From the NCBI GenBank assembly GCA_963841405.1, contig CAWJCM010000001.1:349818-413817 (forward strand): 64,000 nucleotides of DNA, read 5' to 3'. Origin of the DNA: DATBLE01 sp963841405 (GTDB lineage: Bacteria; Actinomycetota; Thermoleophilia; Gaiellales; Gaiellaceae). The notes beneath the pieces were generated by a model. It had not been told where the DNA came from. It searched no databases and worked only from the letters and a program-made list of their open reading frames with translations. Shown piece by piece: positions 27,496 to 36,680 of the stretch. The first letter of the stretch is position 1. Each line of letters starts with the position of its first letter. A program made the translations under genes and the position numbers.

Positions 27496-29142
27496 GTGAG
27501 TCGCCTCCGTGGGCTCCTCGTTCGATTCGCGGTGCTCGCAGACGTCTTCCGAAGTCCGGAGCTGCGGCGTGTCGAGTCCGCTTGGGCCGGCTACTACATT
27601 GCCGACTGGTCGGCATTCGTCGCGCTCTCGATTTATGCCTACGACTTTGGCGGCGCAGCCGCTGTCGGCCTGCTCGGCCTGGTCCGCGCCCTGCCGGCGG
27701 CACTGGGAGTCCCGGCCGGATCGGCGGTGGCGGACCGAACGCGGCGCGAGCGCGTTCTCTTCGTCGTCCAAGCGACCCGTGCGGTTGCCCTGGCCGCCTC
27801 AGCGGTGGTCGTCGCCGTCGGCGGACCGCACTGGGCAGTCTTCCTCCTGACAGGCATAACCGCTGGCCTCGGAGCCGCTTACCGGCCGGCGCAGCTCGCC
27901 CTCGTACCGCTGCTCGCCCGCACCCCGCAGGAACTCGTCGCTACGAACGTCTCCGGCAGTATTCTCGAAGGACTGGCGGTGCTCATCGGCCCCGCTCTCG
28001 CCGGGATTCTTCTCACGTTCACCGGCACAGATGTCGTCCTGGCGATCGGCGCCGCTATCTCCGCCTGGGCCGCCCTCCTCGTCGCACGAATCGCGTCCGG
28101 GCCGTACGTTCCTGCTCGGGGGAGCGGCGCGATCTCGGATCTGAGCGCCGGCTTGCGCACGCTCGCGCGCGAGCCGAACACGCGCCTAATTATCGGTCTG
28201 TTCGCTTCTCAGACATTCGTCCGCGGGCTGCTCAATGTCCTCCTCGTCGTGACTGCCTTTCGACTCCTGGACATAGGCGAGTCGGGCGTTGGCTTCCTGA
28301 ACGCGGCCTTCGGAGCCGGCGGGCTGCTCGGGGGTATGGCCGGGCTGGCCCTCGTCAGCCTGAGGAGGCTCGCGCGGCCGTTCGCCGCCGGGCTCGTGAT
28401 GTGGGGCGTTCCGCTCACGCTCATAGGCATCTGGCCGCATACCACCTGGACAGTGGTCTGCCTCGCGGTCGTCGGAGCAGGCAACGCTGTCCTTGACATC
28501 GCCGGTTTCACGCTGATCCAGCGCGGCATCGACGACGCCGTACTCGCTCGGGTCTTCGGCGTCTTCGAAGTCCTTGTCATCGCCGCGCTCGGGGCGGGGT
28601 CCATCGTCGGGCCGCTGCTCGTCGACCAGTTGGGGCCCCGGTCCGCCCTCGTTGTTGCAGGCAGCATCCTGCCGGTCTTGACGATCGTCACCTGGCCGCG
28701 GTTGCGCGCGATCGATGGCGCCGTCGTCATTCCGGAGCGGCAGCTTCGAATGCTCCAGTCGATCCCGCTCTTCAGCCCGCTCCCACCGACGACCCTCGAG
28801 CGGCTCGCTGCTCACCTTGCCCCCGTGGCAGCCGTTGCGGGAACCGAGCTTGTGCGAGAGGGCGACGCCGGTGACCTCTTCTACGTCGTCGAGGCAGGAC
28901 ACGTCGAGGTTACGAGGGCGGGCGGGCACGTCACCGATCTGGGACCGGGCGACTACTTCGGCGAGATTGCGCTTCTCCGAGACGTACCACGGAGTGCCTC
29001 GTGCACCGCGATGACGAACGTCGAGCTCTACACGATCGACCGAGAGCGGTTCGTGTCCGCCGTGACCGGCAACAGTACGAGCGCAAGCGAGATCGAGAGC
29101 GTCATCCACAGGCGCCTAGGCCGACTGGAGGCGATCGCGTAA
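27496..29142 (+). CDS. MFS transporter fused to a cyclic-nucleotide-binding domain
   Basis: A 548-aa fusion starting at GTG. Residues 1-410 form an MFS transporter with about 10-12 spans and a PAGSAVADRTRRERVL loop like motif A. Residues 425-545 form a cNMP-binding domain: FSPLPPTTLERLAAHL, VREGDAGDLFYVVEAGHVEV, and the phosphate-binding cassette FGEIALLRDVPRSASCTA. The fusion suggests that cAMP or cGMP gates transport or turnover; this is inferred. The transported compound is unknown. The gene is monocistronic, with repeat-bearing spacers on both sides. Confidence 0.85.
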   Translation: MSRLRGLLVRFAVLADVFRSPELRRVESAWAGYYIADWSAFVALSIYAYDFGGAAAVGLLGLVRALPAALGVPAGSAVADRTRRERVLFVVQATRAVALAASAVVVAVGGPHWAVFLLTGITAGLGAAYRPAQLALVPLLARTPQELVATNVSGSILEGLAVLIGPALAGILLTFTGTDVVLAIGAAISAWAALLVARIASGPYVPARGSGAISDLSAGLRTLAREPNTRLIIGLFASQTFVRGLLNVLLVVTAFRLLDIGESGVGFLNAAFGAGGLLGGMAGLALVSLRRLARPFAAGLVMWGVPLTLIGIWPHTTWTVVCLAVVGAGNAVLDIAGFTLIQRGIDDAVLARVFGVFEVLVIAALGAGSIVGPLLVDQLGPRSALVVAGSILPVLTIVTWPRLRAIDGAVVIPERQLRMLQSIPLFSPLPPTTLERLAAHLAPVAAVAGTELVREGDAGDLFYVVEAGHVEVTRAGGHVTDLGPGDYFGEIALLRDVPRSASCTAMTNVELYTIDRERFVSAVTGNSTSASEIESVIHRRLGRLEAIA

Positions 29143-29189
29143 CCTGCATCAGCGATTCTTTCGCGTCGCCTTTGCTTCCTCAGAGTGTT

Positions 29190-29215
29190 GATCCTGGACA
29201 CAGACCAGGAGGTCG
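29190..29215. repeat. Dispersed palindromic repeat core
   Basis: ATCCTGG, a short loop, then GACCAGGAGG form a small hairpin of the family that recurs in spacers between 27 and 61 kb. Confidence 0.55.
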
Positions 29216-29312
29216 CCTGTGGTAAACCGCGGAGGCCAAGGCGTGGTGTGCACAAACGAACTCCGAGTTTCCGGAGCCACGTCCCGGATGCGCCCGGTGA
29301 TGTTCCGACTAG

Positions 29313-29801
29313 TCAGGGGCGCCCGAGAGCATCGTTCACGAGTCGGTCTGCCTCGGCGTTCAACTCCCGAGGCACCCAGCTGATGCGGAAGCTCTTGAAC
29401 AGAACAACGAGACCGCTCGCAACGGTGTGCAACTCACCGAGATGTGCCTGTCTCACTTCGGAGACCCCATTTACTTGATCCACCACGAGCTCAGAGTCCA
29501 TGTAGACCCGGATTCGCTCGATGCCGTGATCGCGTGCAAGCTTCAGTCCCTCGATCAACGATTGGTATTCCGCCACGTTGTGGGTGGCAGGTCCGATCGT
29601 CTTCGACAACTGAGCCACGGGGACCAGGCGGCGCGTCCGCAAGAGCGCACCAATCGCCGCGCGGCGCTTCAGGTCGGCCCTCGGCTCAATCATCGGCGTA
29701 AGTGTCGGCGGGGTTGAGCGTTCGCTCGACGCGCCTTGTCGGGAGGCAGAAGATCCGAATGCGCGCCGAAACGGGCCGCTAGACGAAGAACCCGCCGTCA
29801 A
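29313..29801 (-). CDS. RNase HI-like protein, N-terminus doubtful
   Basis: Residues 75-160 match the RNase H fold: HNVAEYQSLIEGLKLA with the catalytic Glu, ERIRVYMDSELVVDQVNG with the second Asp, and VPRELNAEADRLVNDAL with the final Asp. The usual first strand with DGxxRGNPG is not found in frame. Another frame just upstream of AAIGALL reads D-A-E-G-R-P-like residues, which hints at a frameshift. As written the first catalytic Asp is missing, so activity is doubtful. Family members degrade RNA in RNA-DNA hybrids. Confidence 0.65.
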   Translation of the reverse strand: MTAGSSSSGPFRRAFGSSASRQGASSERSTPPTLTPMIEPRADLKRRAAIGALLRTRRLVPVAQLSKTIGPATHNVAEYQSLIEGLKLARDHGIERIRVYMDSELVVDQVNGVSEVRQAHLGELHTVASGLVVLFKSFRISWVPRELNAEADRLVNDALGRP

Positions 29802-29914
29802 GCAGCGAGTTTCCCGTGCCTCTGAGTGTCGCGAGGGCCATCCAGGCGAGGTTCACCGGGGCGGTGCTCTCCAGGTTTCGATCAAGGCGGCCCGGCAGGC
29901 TACCCTCGCCGTCG

Positions 29915-31591
29915 GTGGCCGACTACATCTTCACGATGATCCGCGCCTCGAAGTTCTACGGCACGGAGCGAAAGGTGCTCGACGAGATCACGCTCGCGTT
30001 CCTACCGGGGGCGAAGATCGGCGTGCTCGGCGCGAACGGAGCCGGCAAGTCAACCCTGTTGCGGATCATGGCGGGCCGCGAGGAGACGTCGTCCGGACGG
30101 GCGGAGCCGGCCGCGGGCGCGACGGCCGGGCTACTCGAGCAGGAGCCGCAGCTCGACCCGGCGAAGGACGTGCGCGGGAACGTCGAAGACGGCGTGCGCC
30201 GCCTGCGCGATCTCCTGACGTGCTTCGAGCAGATCTCCGCCGCGTTCGCGAAGCCGGACGCCGACTTCGACGCGCTGATCGCGGAGCAGGCGACGGTGCA
30301 GGAGCAGATCGACCGCACCGACGCGTGGTCGCTCGACGAGACGATCGACCGGGCGATGGACGCCCTGCGCCTGCCAGACGGCGACCGGGACGTGACGACG
30401 CTCTCGGGCGGCGAGCGCCGACGCGTCGCGCTGGCGCGCCTGCTGCTCTCGTCGCCCGACCTGCTGCTGCTCGACGAGCCGACCAACCATCTTGACGCCG
30501 AGTCAGTCGCATGGCTCGAACGCTTCCTCGCCGACTACGCAGGAACGGTCGTCGCGGTCACGCACGACCGGTACTTTCTCGACAACGTCGCCGGGTGGAT
30601 TCTCGAGCTCGACCGCGGCAAGGGCATCCCGTACGAGGGCAACTACTCCGGCTGGCTGGAGCAGAAGCAGGCCCGACTCGCCGGCGAGGAAAAGCAGGAG
30701 TCGGCGCGCCGCCGGGCGCTTACGCGCGAGCTGGAGTGGGTGCGGTCGGCGCCGAAGGCGCGCCACGCGAAGTCGAAGGCACGCGTGGCGGCGTACGAGA
30801 AGCTCCTTGCCGAGGAGAAGAACGTCAAGCTCGACCGCGTCGAGATCCACATCCCGGCCGGGCCGCGGCTCGGCGACCTCGTCGTCGCCGCCGACGGGCT
30901 CGCCAAGGGTTTCGGCGACCGGCTGCTGTTCGAGAACCTGTCGTTCTCACTGCCGCCCGGCGGCATCGTCGGCGTGGTCGGGCCGAACGGCGCCGGCAAG
31001 ACCACGTTGTTCCGGCTGATCGTCGGCGACGAGACGCCGGACGCCGGCGAGCTGCGGATCGGCGACAGCGTCGAGTCCGCCTACGTCGACCAGGCTCGGG
31101 CAGACCTGACGCCGGAGAGCTCGGTCTGGCAGGAGATCTCGGGCGGGCACGACACGATCGAGCTCGGGTCGCGCGAGGTGAACTCCCGACAGTACGTCTC
31201 GTGGTTCAACTTCAAGGGCACCGACCAGCAGAAACGCGTCGGCGACCTCTCCGGCGGCGAACGAAACCGCGTCCATCTCGCGAAGCTACTGCGGAGCGGC
31301 GGCAACCTGCTACTGCTCGACGAGCCGACGAACGACCTCGACGTCGACACGCTGCGCGCACTCGAGGACGCGCTGCTCCAGTTCGCGGGCTGCGCCGTAG
31401 TCATCTCACACGATCGATGGTTCCTCGACCGGATCGCCACTCACATCCTCGCGTTCGAAGGCGATTCCCAAGTGACCTGGTTCGAGGGCAGCTGGGAGGA
31501 GTACGCCGCCTGGGTGAAAGACACACGCGGCGCCGACGCACTCGAACCTCACCGAATCAAGTACAAGCCACTCCTACGGCCCGGCACGTAG
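29915..31591 (+). CDS. ettA: Energy-dependent translational throttle protein EttA (ABC-F)
   Basis: ABC-F ATPase of 558 aa with two nucleotide-binding domains and no membrane part. The first has GANGAGKSTLL, LSGGERRRVALARLLL and LLLLDEPTNHLD; the second GPNGAGKTTLF, LSGGERNRVHLAKLL and LLLLDEPTNDLD. The linker between them (QKQARLAGEEKQESARRRALTRELEWV) is the P-site tRNA interaction motif, and DYIFTMIRASKFYG opens the protein as in EttA. It binds the ribosomal E site and tunes translation to the ATP level. GTG at 29915 sits at the family start; the frame is open upstream without homology. Confidence 0.92.
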   Translation: MADYIFTMIRASKFYGTERKVLDEITLAFLPGAKIGVLGANGAGKSTLLRIMAGREETSSGRAEPAAGATAGLLEQEPQLDPAKDVRGNVEDGVRRLRDLLTCFEQISAAFAKPDADFDALIAEQATVQEQIDRTDAWSLDETIDRAMDALRLPDGDRDVTTLSGGERRRVALARLLLSSPDLLLLDEPTNHLDAESVAWLERFLADYAGTVVAVTHDRYFLDNVAGWILELDRGKGIPYEGNYSGWLEQKQARLAGEEKQESARRRALTRELEWVRSAPKARHAKSKARVAAYEKLLAEEKNVKLDRVEIHIPAGPRLGDLVVAADGLAKGFGDRLLFENLSFSLPPGGIVGVVGPNGAGKTTLFRLIVGDETPDAGELRIGDSVESAYVDQARADLTPESSVWQEISGGHDTIELGSREVNSRQYVSWFNFKGTDQQKRVGDLSGGERNRVHLAKLLRSGGNLLLLDEPTNDLDVDTLRALEDALLQFAGCAVVISHDRWFLDRIATHILAFEGDSQVTWFEGSWEEYAAWVKDTRGADALEPHRIKYKPLLRPGT

Positions 31592-31732
31592 AAGTTTGAC
31601 TCATGTCGGCGCCCAGCAAGCTGGACCAGAGGCGACTTCGTGCCTGAGAAGGTCGGCTCTCTGGTGAGATCCCGGCAGGGCGTTTGGCTCGATCTTGGCA
31701 CTGTGGACCGTCGACCCGTTCCACTGAAGGAT

Positions 31733-32140
31733 CTAGGCGGCGGCGAGGCTATCGAGGAAGGCGCGAGCCGTCCGGATAGGGAACTCGTCGGCCAGCGCCA
31801 GCAGATGTCGGTCGCCGGAGACGAGGACAGCACGCTCGTGCTCGGCGAGCGCCAGCAAATAGTCGTCACCGGGATCGGGCGAGCGGGACGGCGGCACGGC
31901 CGGATCTTCAGCAAGTCGTGCTCCGCGGCGCAGAAGCGCAGCGAATGCGTCGGCCTCGTCTGCCGAGATGCGTTCACGCAGTTTCGGGTAGGCGAGTGCT
32001 CGTTGGAGCTCTGCAAGCAGCGTCTCCGAGACGACCAGCTCGAACTCCCCGGCGAGCCAGCGCGAGAGAAGCTGGGCCGGTGTTCCGCCGCGGGAGAGCA
32101 GTGCGGCCATGAGGATGTTCGGGTCGAGAACGGCGCGCAC
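31733..32140 (-). CDS. vapC: VapC-type PIN-domain toxin
   Basis: A 135-aa PIN protein of the AF0591/PIN_3 type: RAVLDPNILMAALLS carries the first Asp, ETLLAELQRAL the Glu, and DPGDDYLLALAEHE and VLVSGDRHLLALA the remaining acids. Such toxins cleave RNA, often tRNA or rRNA. GTG start directly after the antitoxin stop, so the pair is coupled. Confidence 0.88.
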   Translation of the reverse strand: MRAVLDPNILMAALLSRGGTPAQLLSRWLAGEFELVVSETLLAELQRALAYPKLRERISADEADAFAALLRRGARLAEDPAVPPSRSPDPGDDYLLALAEHERAVLVSGDRHLLALADEFPIRTARAFLDSLAAA

Positions 32141-32371
32141 TCAGCGCCGACGAGGCCGCGTCTTGTGCTGCGCCTCGATCGCGAGAGTTGTTGCACGCTC
32201 CTCTCCGAGATCCTCGCCCTGCCAGAGGCGCTCGAGCAGGTCGAGTCCAAGTTCTCGGCGAAGCGCTTCCTCGATCACTTCGCTGTCGCCCTTGCCAGTG
32301 CGTGCGCCGCGAACTTTGACCGCCCGCAGGACTTCCTCATCGACAGTCAGTGTGGTTCTCACCTTCGCCAT
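32141..32371 (-). CDS. vapB: VapB-type antitoxin (ribbon-helix-helix)
   Basis: A 76-aa antitoxin with an RHH N-terminus (KVRTTLTVDEEVLRAVKVRGARTGKGDSEV) and a basic C-terminal tail that would contact the toxin. It is first in the operon and probably binds its own promoter in the spacer after 32372. Confidence 0.85.
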   Translation of the reverse strand: MAKVRTTLTVDEEVLRAVKVRGARTGKGDSEVIEEALRRELGLDLLERLWQGEDLGEERATTLAIEAQHKTRPRRR

Positions 32372-33192
32372 ATCCGCATCTTGGCATCATGATACGAAGA
32401 TGCCAGATCTCCTTGGGATCTCCTGGACTCCTCCCCAGGAGATAAGCGAGTGTCCAGAGCTCAGCGCTTCAGTCGCCGGCGCGCCGCTCGCAGAGCGCCT
32501 TGAACGACGCCAACTGCTTTTTGACGTTTGCCGGCGATCACCGGCTTCGGCCGGTCGGAAACGTCGCCCCGCCCGTGAGATTTCCGAAGGCTCGCGACGC
32601 ATTCGGGAAGTGATTACCTATGCGAAGTCCGCGAACGTGTACTTGCCGAGTGCGGACAGGTCAGGCGCCAGGCAAATCACTCGCCGCGTCTCCGCATAGG
32701 CCCCCGATTTGGGGATCCGCCAGCTGATCTACCGCCCCAGTGTTCGTCGCGCAGCGCCTGATCCACGACATGACTGCGAACGCAAGCTTCGTCGTCGCCA
32801 CCAACGAGCTGACGGCCTGTCTCGGACGTAGCTCATCAGCCCGAAGCAGCTGGGCTGGAACGATGCTTCACCGCCACCACGGCGGCTACACGTAAGGATT
32901 CCGTGCGGTGCGCCGACTTCCGCGACGAGTTGTCGCCTCACATGTTGAGGGAGGACGTCCCTCCGGTGCCGGCGGCGTGCGGCCTGCCGGCACCGCGAAT
33001 AACCCCAAGCGCACGCTGACTGATTGAGGAACTGCCTGGGGCGGAGATTGGCGATTGGCCCCCGACCCGACCCTCCTGAGGGAGACCAGGAGGCTCCTCC
33101 GGGTGACAGCCAAGGGGTCCAAACCTATCCTGGCGAGGAGAGCGCGCTGGGCAGCGAGTAGAAATCCTCGAAAAGCGTCGCTCTTGCTTTCC
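32372..33192. other. 820-base spacer, no gene, with repeats
   Basis: No protein family was recognised on either strand. CCTATGCG at about 32618 and CGCATAGG at about 32693 form a long-range inverted pair, with AGTGATT/AATCACT nearby. The 145-bp structured repeat begins at 32862, and a palindromic core (CCTCCT...CCAGGAGG) lies at 33072-33093. Confidence 0.5.
32862..33006. repeat. 145-bp structured intergenic repeat, copy 1
   Basis: Nearly identical to 33705-33849, a constant 843 bases away; the right-hand 118 bases differ at about five positions. It contains two adjacent hairpins: GAGGGA/TCCCTC with a 5-base loop (32947-32963) and CGGTGCCGGC/GCCGGCACCG with a 12-base loop (32964-32995). The differences within the second hairpin fall in its loop, so the stem is conserved. 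Confidence 0.75.
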
Positions 33193-33510
33193 TCACGCCC
33201 CCCATTCGCCGACCGCGTAGTCGATCTCGAGGAAGTCCGAGACCTCCTGAAGCCACCGCTCTTCGACAAAGCTTCGGTGTTCGGGATGTGCGTTGTAGCC
33301 GTCATATGCCGCCTGGTCGGCGAACTCCATTGAGATCCCGAAGCGGAAGTCGTTCTTCGGACTTACCTCGCGGACGATCTCGAATGCCTCTACACCAGGT
33401 ATCTCCCGCAGGCGCCCCGCAGCCGCCAGGAACTCCTGCTCGCCGCCCGACCCTGAGTCGTGATTCAGCGAGAACGAGACAGTGTGGCGAATGCGCGCGC
33501 CGGTCAACAT
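33193..33510 (-). CDS. Dabb-family (stress-responsive alpha/beta barrel) protein
   Basis: A 105-aa protein with the ferredoxin-like Dabb fold: IRHTVSFSLNHDSG, AAAGRLREIPGVEAFEIV, FRFGISMEFADQAAYDGYNAHPEHRSFVEE and a short C-terminal strand. Dimers of this fold bind small hydrophobic or heme-like ligands; no catalytic assignment is possible. It lies between the two copies of the 145-bp repeat, on the opposite strand from the next gene. Confidence 0.8.
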   Translation of the reverse strand: MLTGARIRHTVSFSLNHDSGSGGEQEFLAAAGRLREIPGVEAFEIVREVSPKNDFRFGISMEFADQAAYDGYNAHPEHRSFVEERWLQEVSDFLEIDYAVGEWGA

Positions 33511-33704
33511 TCCTCACGAACCCCAGACTCTTGCACTGGCAGCAGTCTGACACTGCGTTGTCCAACTGACAACGCGGAAGTAGCCGCGGCACGATCGCCG
33601 CCCGTTGATCCGATTTCAGTCTGCTCCGGCCTTCGGGCAACCGACCAGGAGGCGCCACCCCGAGACTCTTGCCAGCTGCGGGGGTCTCGGGCTGAGCTGC
33701 CAGC

Positions 33705-33849
33705 GATGCTGTCACGCCACCAAGGCAGCTTCACGTAAGGATTCCGTGCGGTCTGCCGACTTCCGCGACGAGTTGTCGCCTCACATGTTGAGGGAGGACG
33801 TCCCTCCGGTGCCGGCGACGTGCGGCCCGCCGGCACCGCGATTAACCCC
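33705..33849. repeat. 145-bp structured intergenic repeat, copy 2
   Basis: Second copy of the element at 32862-33006, with the same two hairpins; the larger one is at 33807-33838. It fills much of the empty spacer 33511-33983, which also holds two CCAGGAGG cores (33645 and 33906). Confidence 0.75.
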
Positions 33850-33983
33850 TCATCGCACGCGCGAGGTGAGCTAGCCTCCGGCTTGAGACGTGCTCTCGTA
33901 GGTGACCAGGAGGCCATCGGGCGGGGAGCAGACGAGGCTTTCGCCGCCCTCGGCCCGACGGCGTCGCCGCTACAGTCTGGTCG

Positions 33984-35477
33984 GTGAGACGCAACCGCCG
34001 CTGGGCCGCGGTCGCCGCGGCTGTCGCCGTCTTCGCCGCAGTCGGAGCCTTGGCGGCGCACGGGACGAGCTCCACCGCAACACCGACAAAACAGGCCGTT
34101 CCGACCTGGACCGGCGTTGCCCCGATCTTCGCCGCCAAGTGCGCGGGCTGCCACATGACCGGCGGGATCGCGCCCTTCTCGATCACCTCAGCGGGGTCGG
34201 CCAGGGCGCATGCCGCGGCCATCTTGACGATGACCCAGCTCGGCGTCATGCCGCCGTGGCCGCCCGGGCCGGACTCGCCCTCCTTCATTGGCAGCGAGCG
34301 GCGAATCCTGACCCCCGCCGAGAGGAAGACGATCGCCCGCTGGGTGCAGGGCGGCGCTGAGATCGGCAAGGGTGGGACGATCAACCCGGTGCGCAGGCGC
34401 TCGCTCGCACCGGGCACCGACCTGTCACTCGAGCCGGCACGGCCGTACAGCCCACACGCGGCCGGTGGCGGGCTCGACGACTACCACTGCTTCCTGCTGG
34501 AGCCCCACTTGAAACAGGACGTATTCGTGACCTCAGCGCAGATCAAGCCGGGGGAGGCCGACCTCGTCCACCACGTCATCCTGTTCGAAGCCGCCGGGAG
34601 CAACGCGGACGAGGCCCGGAGCCTGAACAAGGCCTCCGGAGGCAAGGGTTGGACCTGCTTCGGAGGCCCGGGCCTCGACGACGCTCACCCCGACGTGTCG
34701 GCGGCCTCGAGCGACCGGCTCGGCGCCCCGCAGTGGATCAGCGCCTGGGTCCCCGGCCGAACTGCAACCGACCTACCCAGAGGCACCGGGGTGCTCCTAC
34801 ATGCAGGAGCCGCGGTCGTGATGCAGGTGCACTACAACCTGATCCACCCAGCGCACCCCGACAAGTCCCGCGCGGTACTCCGCGTGCTGCCCGCCAAGCG
34901 ATCCGGTTTGACGCCGCTCGACACCATGCTCGTGCCCGCGCCGGTCGAGCTCCCCTGCCCACGGGGCATCCACTCGCCGGCGTGCTCCCGCGACCGGGCG
35001 ATCGCGGACGAGACGCGCCAGTACGGGCGGGACGCCGCTCTGATCCCTTACGGGCTCCTCTTCCTCTGCGGCAAGACTCTTGCCGACTACCCGCAGAATG
35101 TCGGCGAGGGTCACGACATGCGTACCTCGTGCACCAAGGCGGTCACACGACCGCTGCGGATCTACGGCGTCGCCGGGCACATGCACCTGCGCGGTGTCGA
35201 CATCAAGATCGAGCTCGACCCCGGCACGAGCCGCGCCAAGACGCTCCTGCATATCCCGCACTGGCACTTCCACTGGCAGGACGCCTACTACTTCCGGACG
35301 CCGATCGACGCCGGGCCGGCCGACACGATCCGTGTCACCTGCCGTTTCGACAACTCCCTGGGCGCTCAGCCGATCCTGCACGGAAGACAACTCCCTCCCC
35401 GCTACGTCGTCTGGGGGGAAGGCACGACCGACGAGATGTGCCTCGGGCTGCTCCAGGCAGCGACGCGCAGCCGCTGA
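33984..35477 (+). CDS. Secreted heme c / copper type II monooxygenase-like protein
   Basis: A 497-aa exported protein. A signal peptide covers residues 1-26. A cytochrome c-like segment with the heme motif CAGCH (53-57) and MPPWPPGP follows. From about 165 the sequence resembles copper type II ascorbate-dependent (PHM/DBM-like) monooxygenases: LVHHVILFEA, VVMQVHYNLIHP, VAGHMHLRGVDIKIEL and HIPHWHFHWQDAYYF supply His ligands for two coppers. Several Cys pairs may form disulfides. Such heme-plus-copper proteins occur in soil bacteria with unknown substrates. The GTG start lies directly before the basic signal peptide. Confidence 0.75.
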   Translation: MRRNRRWAAVAAAVAVFAAVGALAAHGTSSTATPTKQAVPTWTGVAPIFAAKCAGCHMTGGIAPFSITSAGSARAHAAAILTMTQLGVMPPWPPGPDSPSFIGSERRILTPAERKTIARWVQGGAEIGKGGTINPVRRRSLAPGTDLSLEPARPYSPHAAGGGLDDYHCFLLEPHLKQDVFVTSAQIKPGEADLVHHVILFEAAGSNADEARSLNKASGGKGWTCFGGPGLDDAHPDVSAASSDRLGAPQWISAWVPGRTATDLPRGTGVLLHAGAAVVMQVHYNLIHPAHPDKSRAVLRVLPAKRSGLTPLDTMLVPAPVELPCPRGIHSPACSRDRAIADETRQYGRDAALIPYGLLFLCGKTLADYPQNVGEGHDMRTSCTKAVTRPLRIYGVAGHMHLRGVDIKIELDPGTSRAKTLLHIPHWHFHWQDAYYFRTPIDAGPADTIRVTCRFDNSLGAQPILHGRQLPPRYVVWGEGTTDEMCLGLLQAATRSR

Positions 35478-35490
35478 TCAGCCAGTCGCC

Positions 35491-36393
35491 TCAGGGCCGC
35501 GACCACATGAGCGTGCTGCCGACGGGCTGATAGCCGAGCTTCTCGTTGACCCGGAGCATTGGCGCGTTCGTCTCATCGTTCTCCGTGGAGACGAGTTCGA
35601 CTCCACGTCCGGCAGCGTTCACCAGGGTCGCACGCTTGACCAGCAGGGCGAGGCCGCGGCCGCGATAGTCACGCAGCGTCCCGGTCATGTCGGTGACGGC
35701 CCGGCCGCCCGGGGCGATCCGGAGGTGTGAGAAGGCGACCGGTCTGTCGTCGATGACGGCCGCAACGCTCGCTTCCAGGTCTGTGTCCGGGTGATGCCAA
35801 TAGTCCTCGAGCCATTGCTCGAACGAGACATCGTCCATCGCAACCTCGCCGGGCACGTCCAGCATCGCCTCGGCGTCGAGCTCGTACACCTTTCGTGGGT
35901 CGAGCTCGGCGAGCGGACGCAGATCGACGCCGGACGGGACGCTCGGAGGCTCGATCGTCCGCGGGTCGACGCCGGAGATCCGAGTCGTGTTGGTGTGCCG
36001 AAAACCATGCGCGGTGGCGAAGCTCTGCGATGCCTCCTCGGCAGTGGTGACCGACAGCGTTGTCGCCACGCCGAGGCCGCCGCCAAGGTGGGCTTCGCAG
36101 CGCTCGAGGAGAGCAGTGCCAAGGCCGGTCTTGCGGGACTCCGGCGCGACACTGACCTGCAGGAAACCCGGGCGCCCGGAGCTCTGGTACTCGATGCCCG
36201 CCGTCGCCCAGCCAACCAGCTTGCCCTCCTCGTCGGCAGCCCAATAGCGGCGGTGCGCGTTCGGCGGCACCGCGGCGGCCGCGTGTCGGAGTCCCCGCTC
36301 AGATCCGACGCGGTGCGGCCAGACGCGGTTCAGCAGATCGGTCGCCGACCCAAAGTCCTCACTCCCGCCGTCCCGCACCATGACTCGGAGCAT
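35491..36393 (-). CDS. GNAT acetyltransferase, two tandem domains
   Basis: A 300-aa protein with two GNAT repeats. The first has LQVSVAPESRKTGLGTALLERCE (acetyl-CoA binding motif A) and GFRHTNTTRISG. The second has THLRIAPGG-like AFSHLRIAPGGRAVTDMTGT, LRDYRGRGLALLVKRATL and NEKLGYQPVGSTLMW. This tandem layout is shared with mycothiol synthase and related acetyltransferases, but the substrate is not evident. Convergent with the monooxygenase-like gene, 13 bases apart. Confidence 0.82.
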   Translation of the reverse strand: MLRVMVRDGGSEDFGSATDLLNRVWPHRVGSERGLRHAAAAVPPNAHRRYWAADEEGKLVGWATAGIEYQSSGRPGFLQVSVAPESRKTGLGTALLERCEAHLGGGLGVATTLSVTTAEEASQSFATAHGFRHTNTTRISGVDPRTIEPPSVPSGVDLRPLAELDPRKVYELDAEAMLDVPGEVAMDDVSFEQWLEDYWHHPDTDLEASVAAVIDDRPVAFSHLRIAPGGRAVTDMTGTLRDYRGRGLALLVKRATLVNAAGRGVELVSTENDETNAPMLRVNEKLGYQPVGSTLMWSRP

Positions 36394-36563
36394 GGCACGC
36401 CCACCGAATCGGCCGTATGGGAGTTGCGCGGTCCGGCTAGAGATGGTGGGTGTGTCTACGATCGTGCCGTGGATCGCGATGCTCCCGCGACAACGTGCAT
36501 GGGCTCAGACTTTTCTCTGCCGAGACCCAACAGATCCCCCCTAAGACAGCGCCTTGCGTGTGG

Positions 36564-36586
36564 CTCCTGGTGACCTGACCGGGAGG
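36564..36586. repeat. Dispersed palindromic repeat core
   Basis: CTCCTGG, an 8-base loop and CCGGGAGG form a hairpin variant of the dispersed family in the spacer 36394-36680, which holds no gene. Confidence 0.5.
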
Positions 36587-36680
36587 TCGCCTCGGGTGAC
36601 GACCCAAGGAGTGCTTTCGTACGTGAACAGCAGGTCCCACAGCGGTCACCTGCAGTAGCCTGCCGGGCGGGTTGGCGCTT

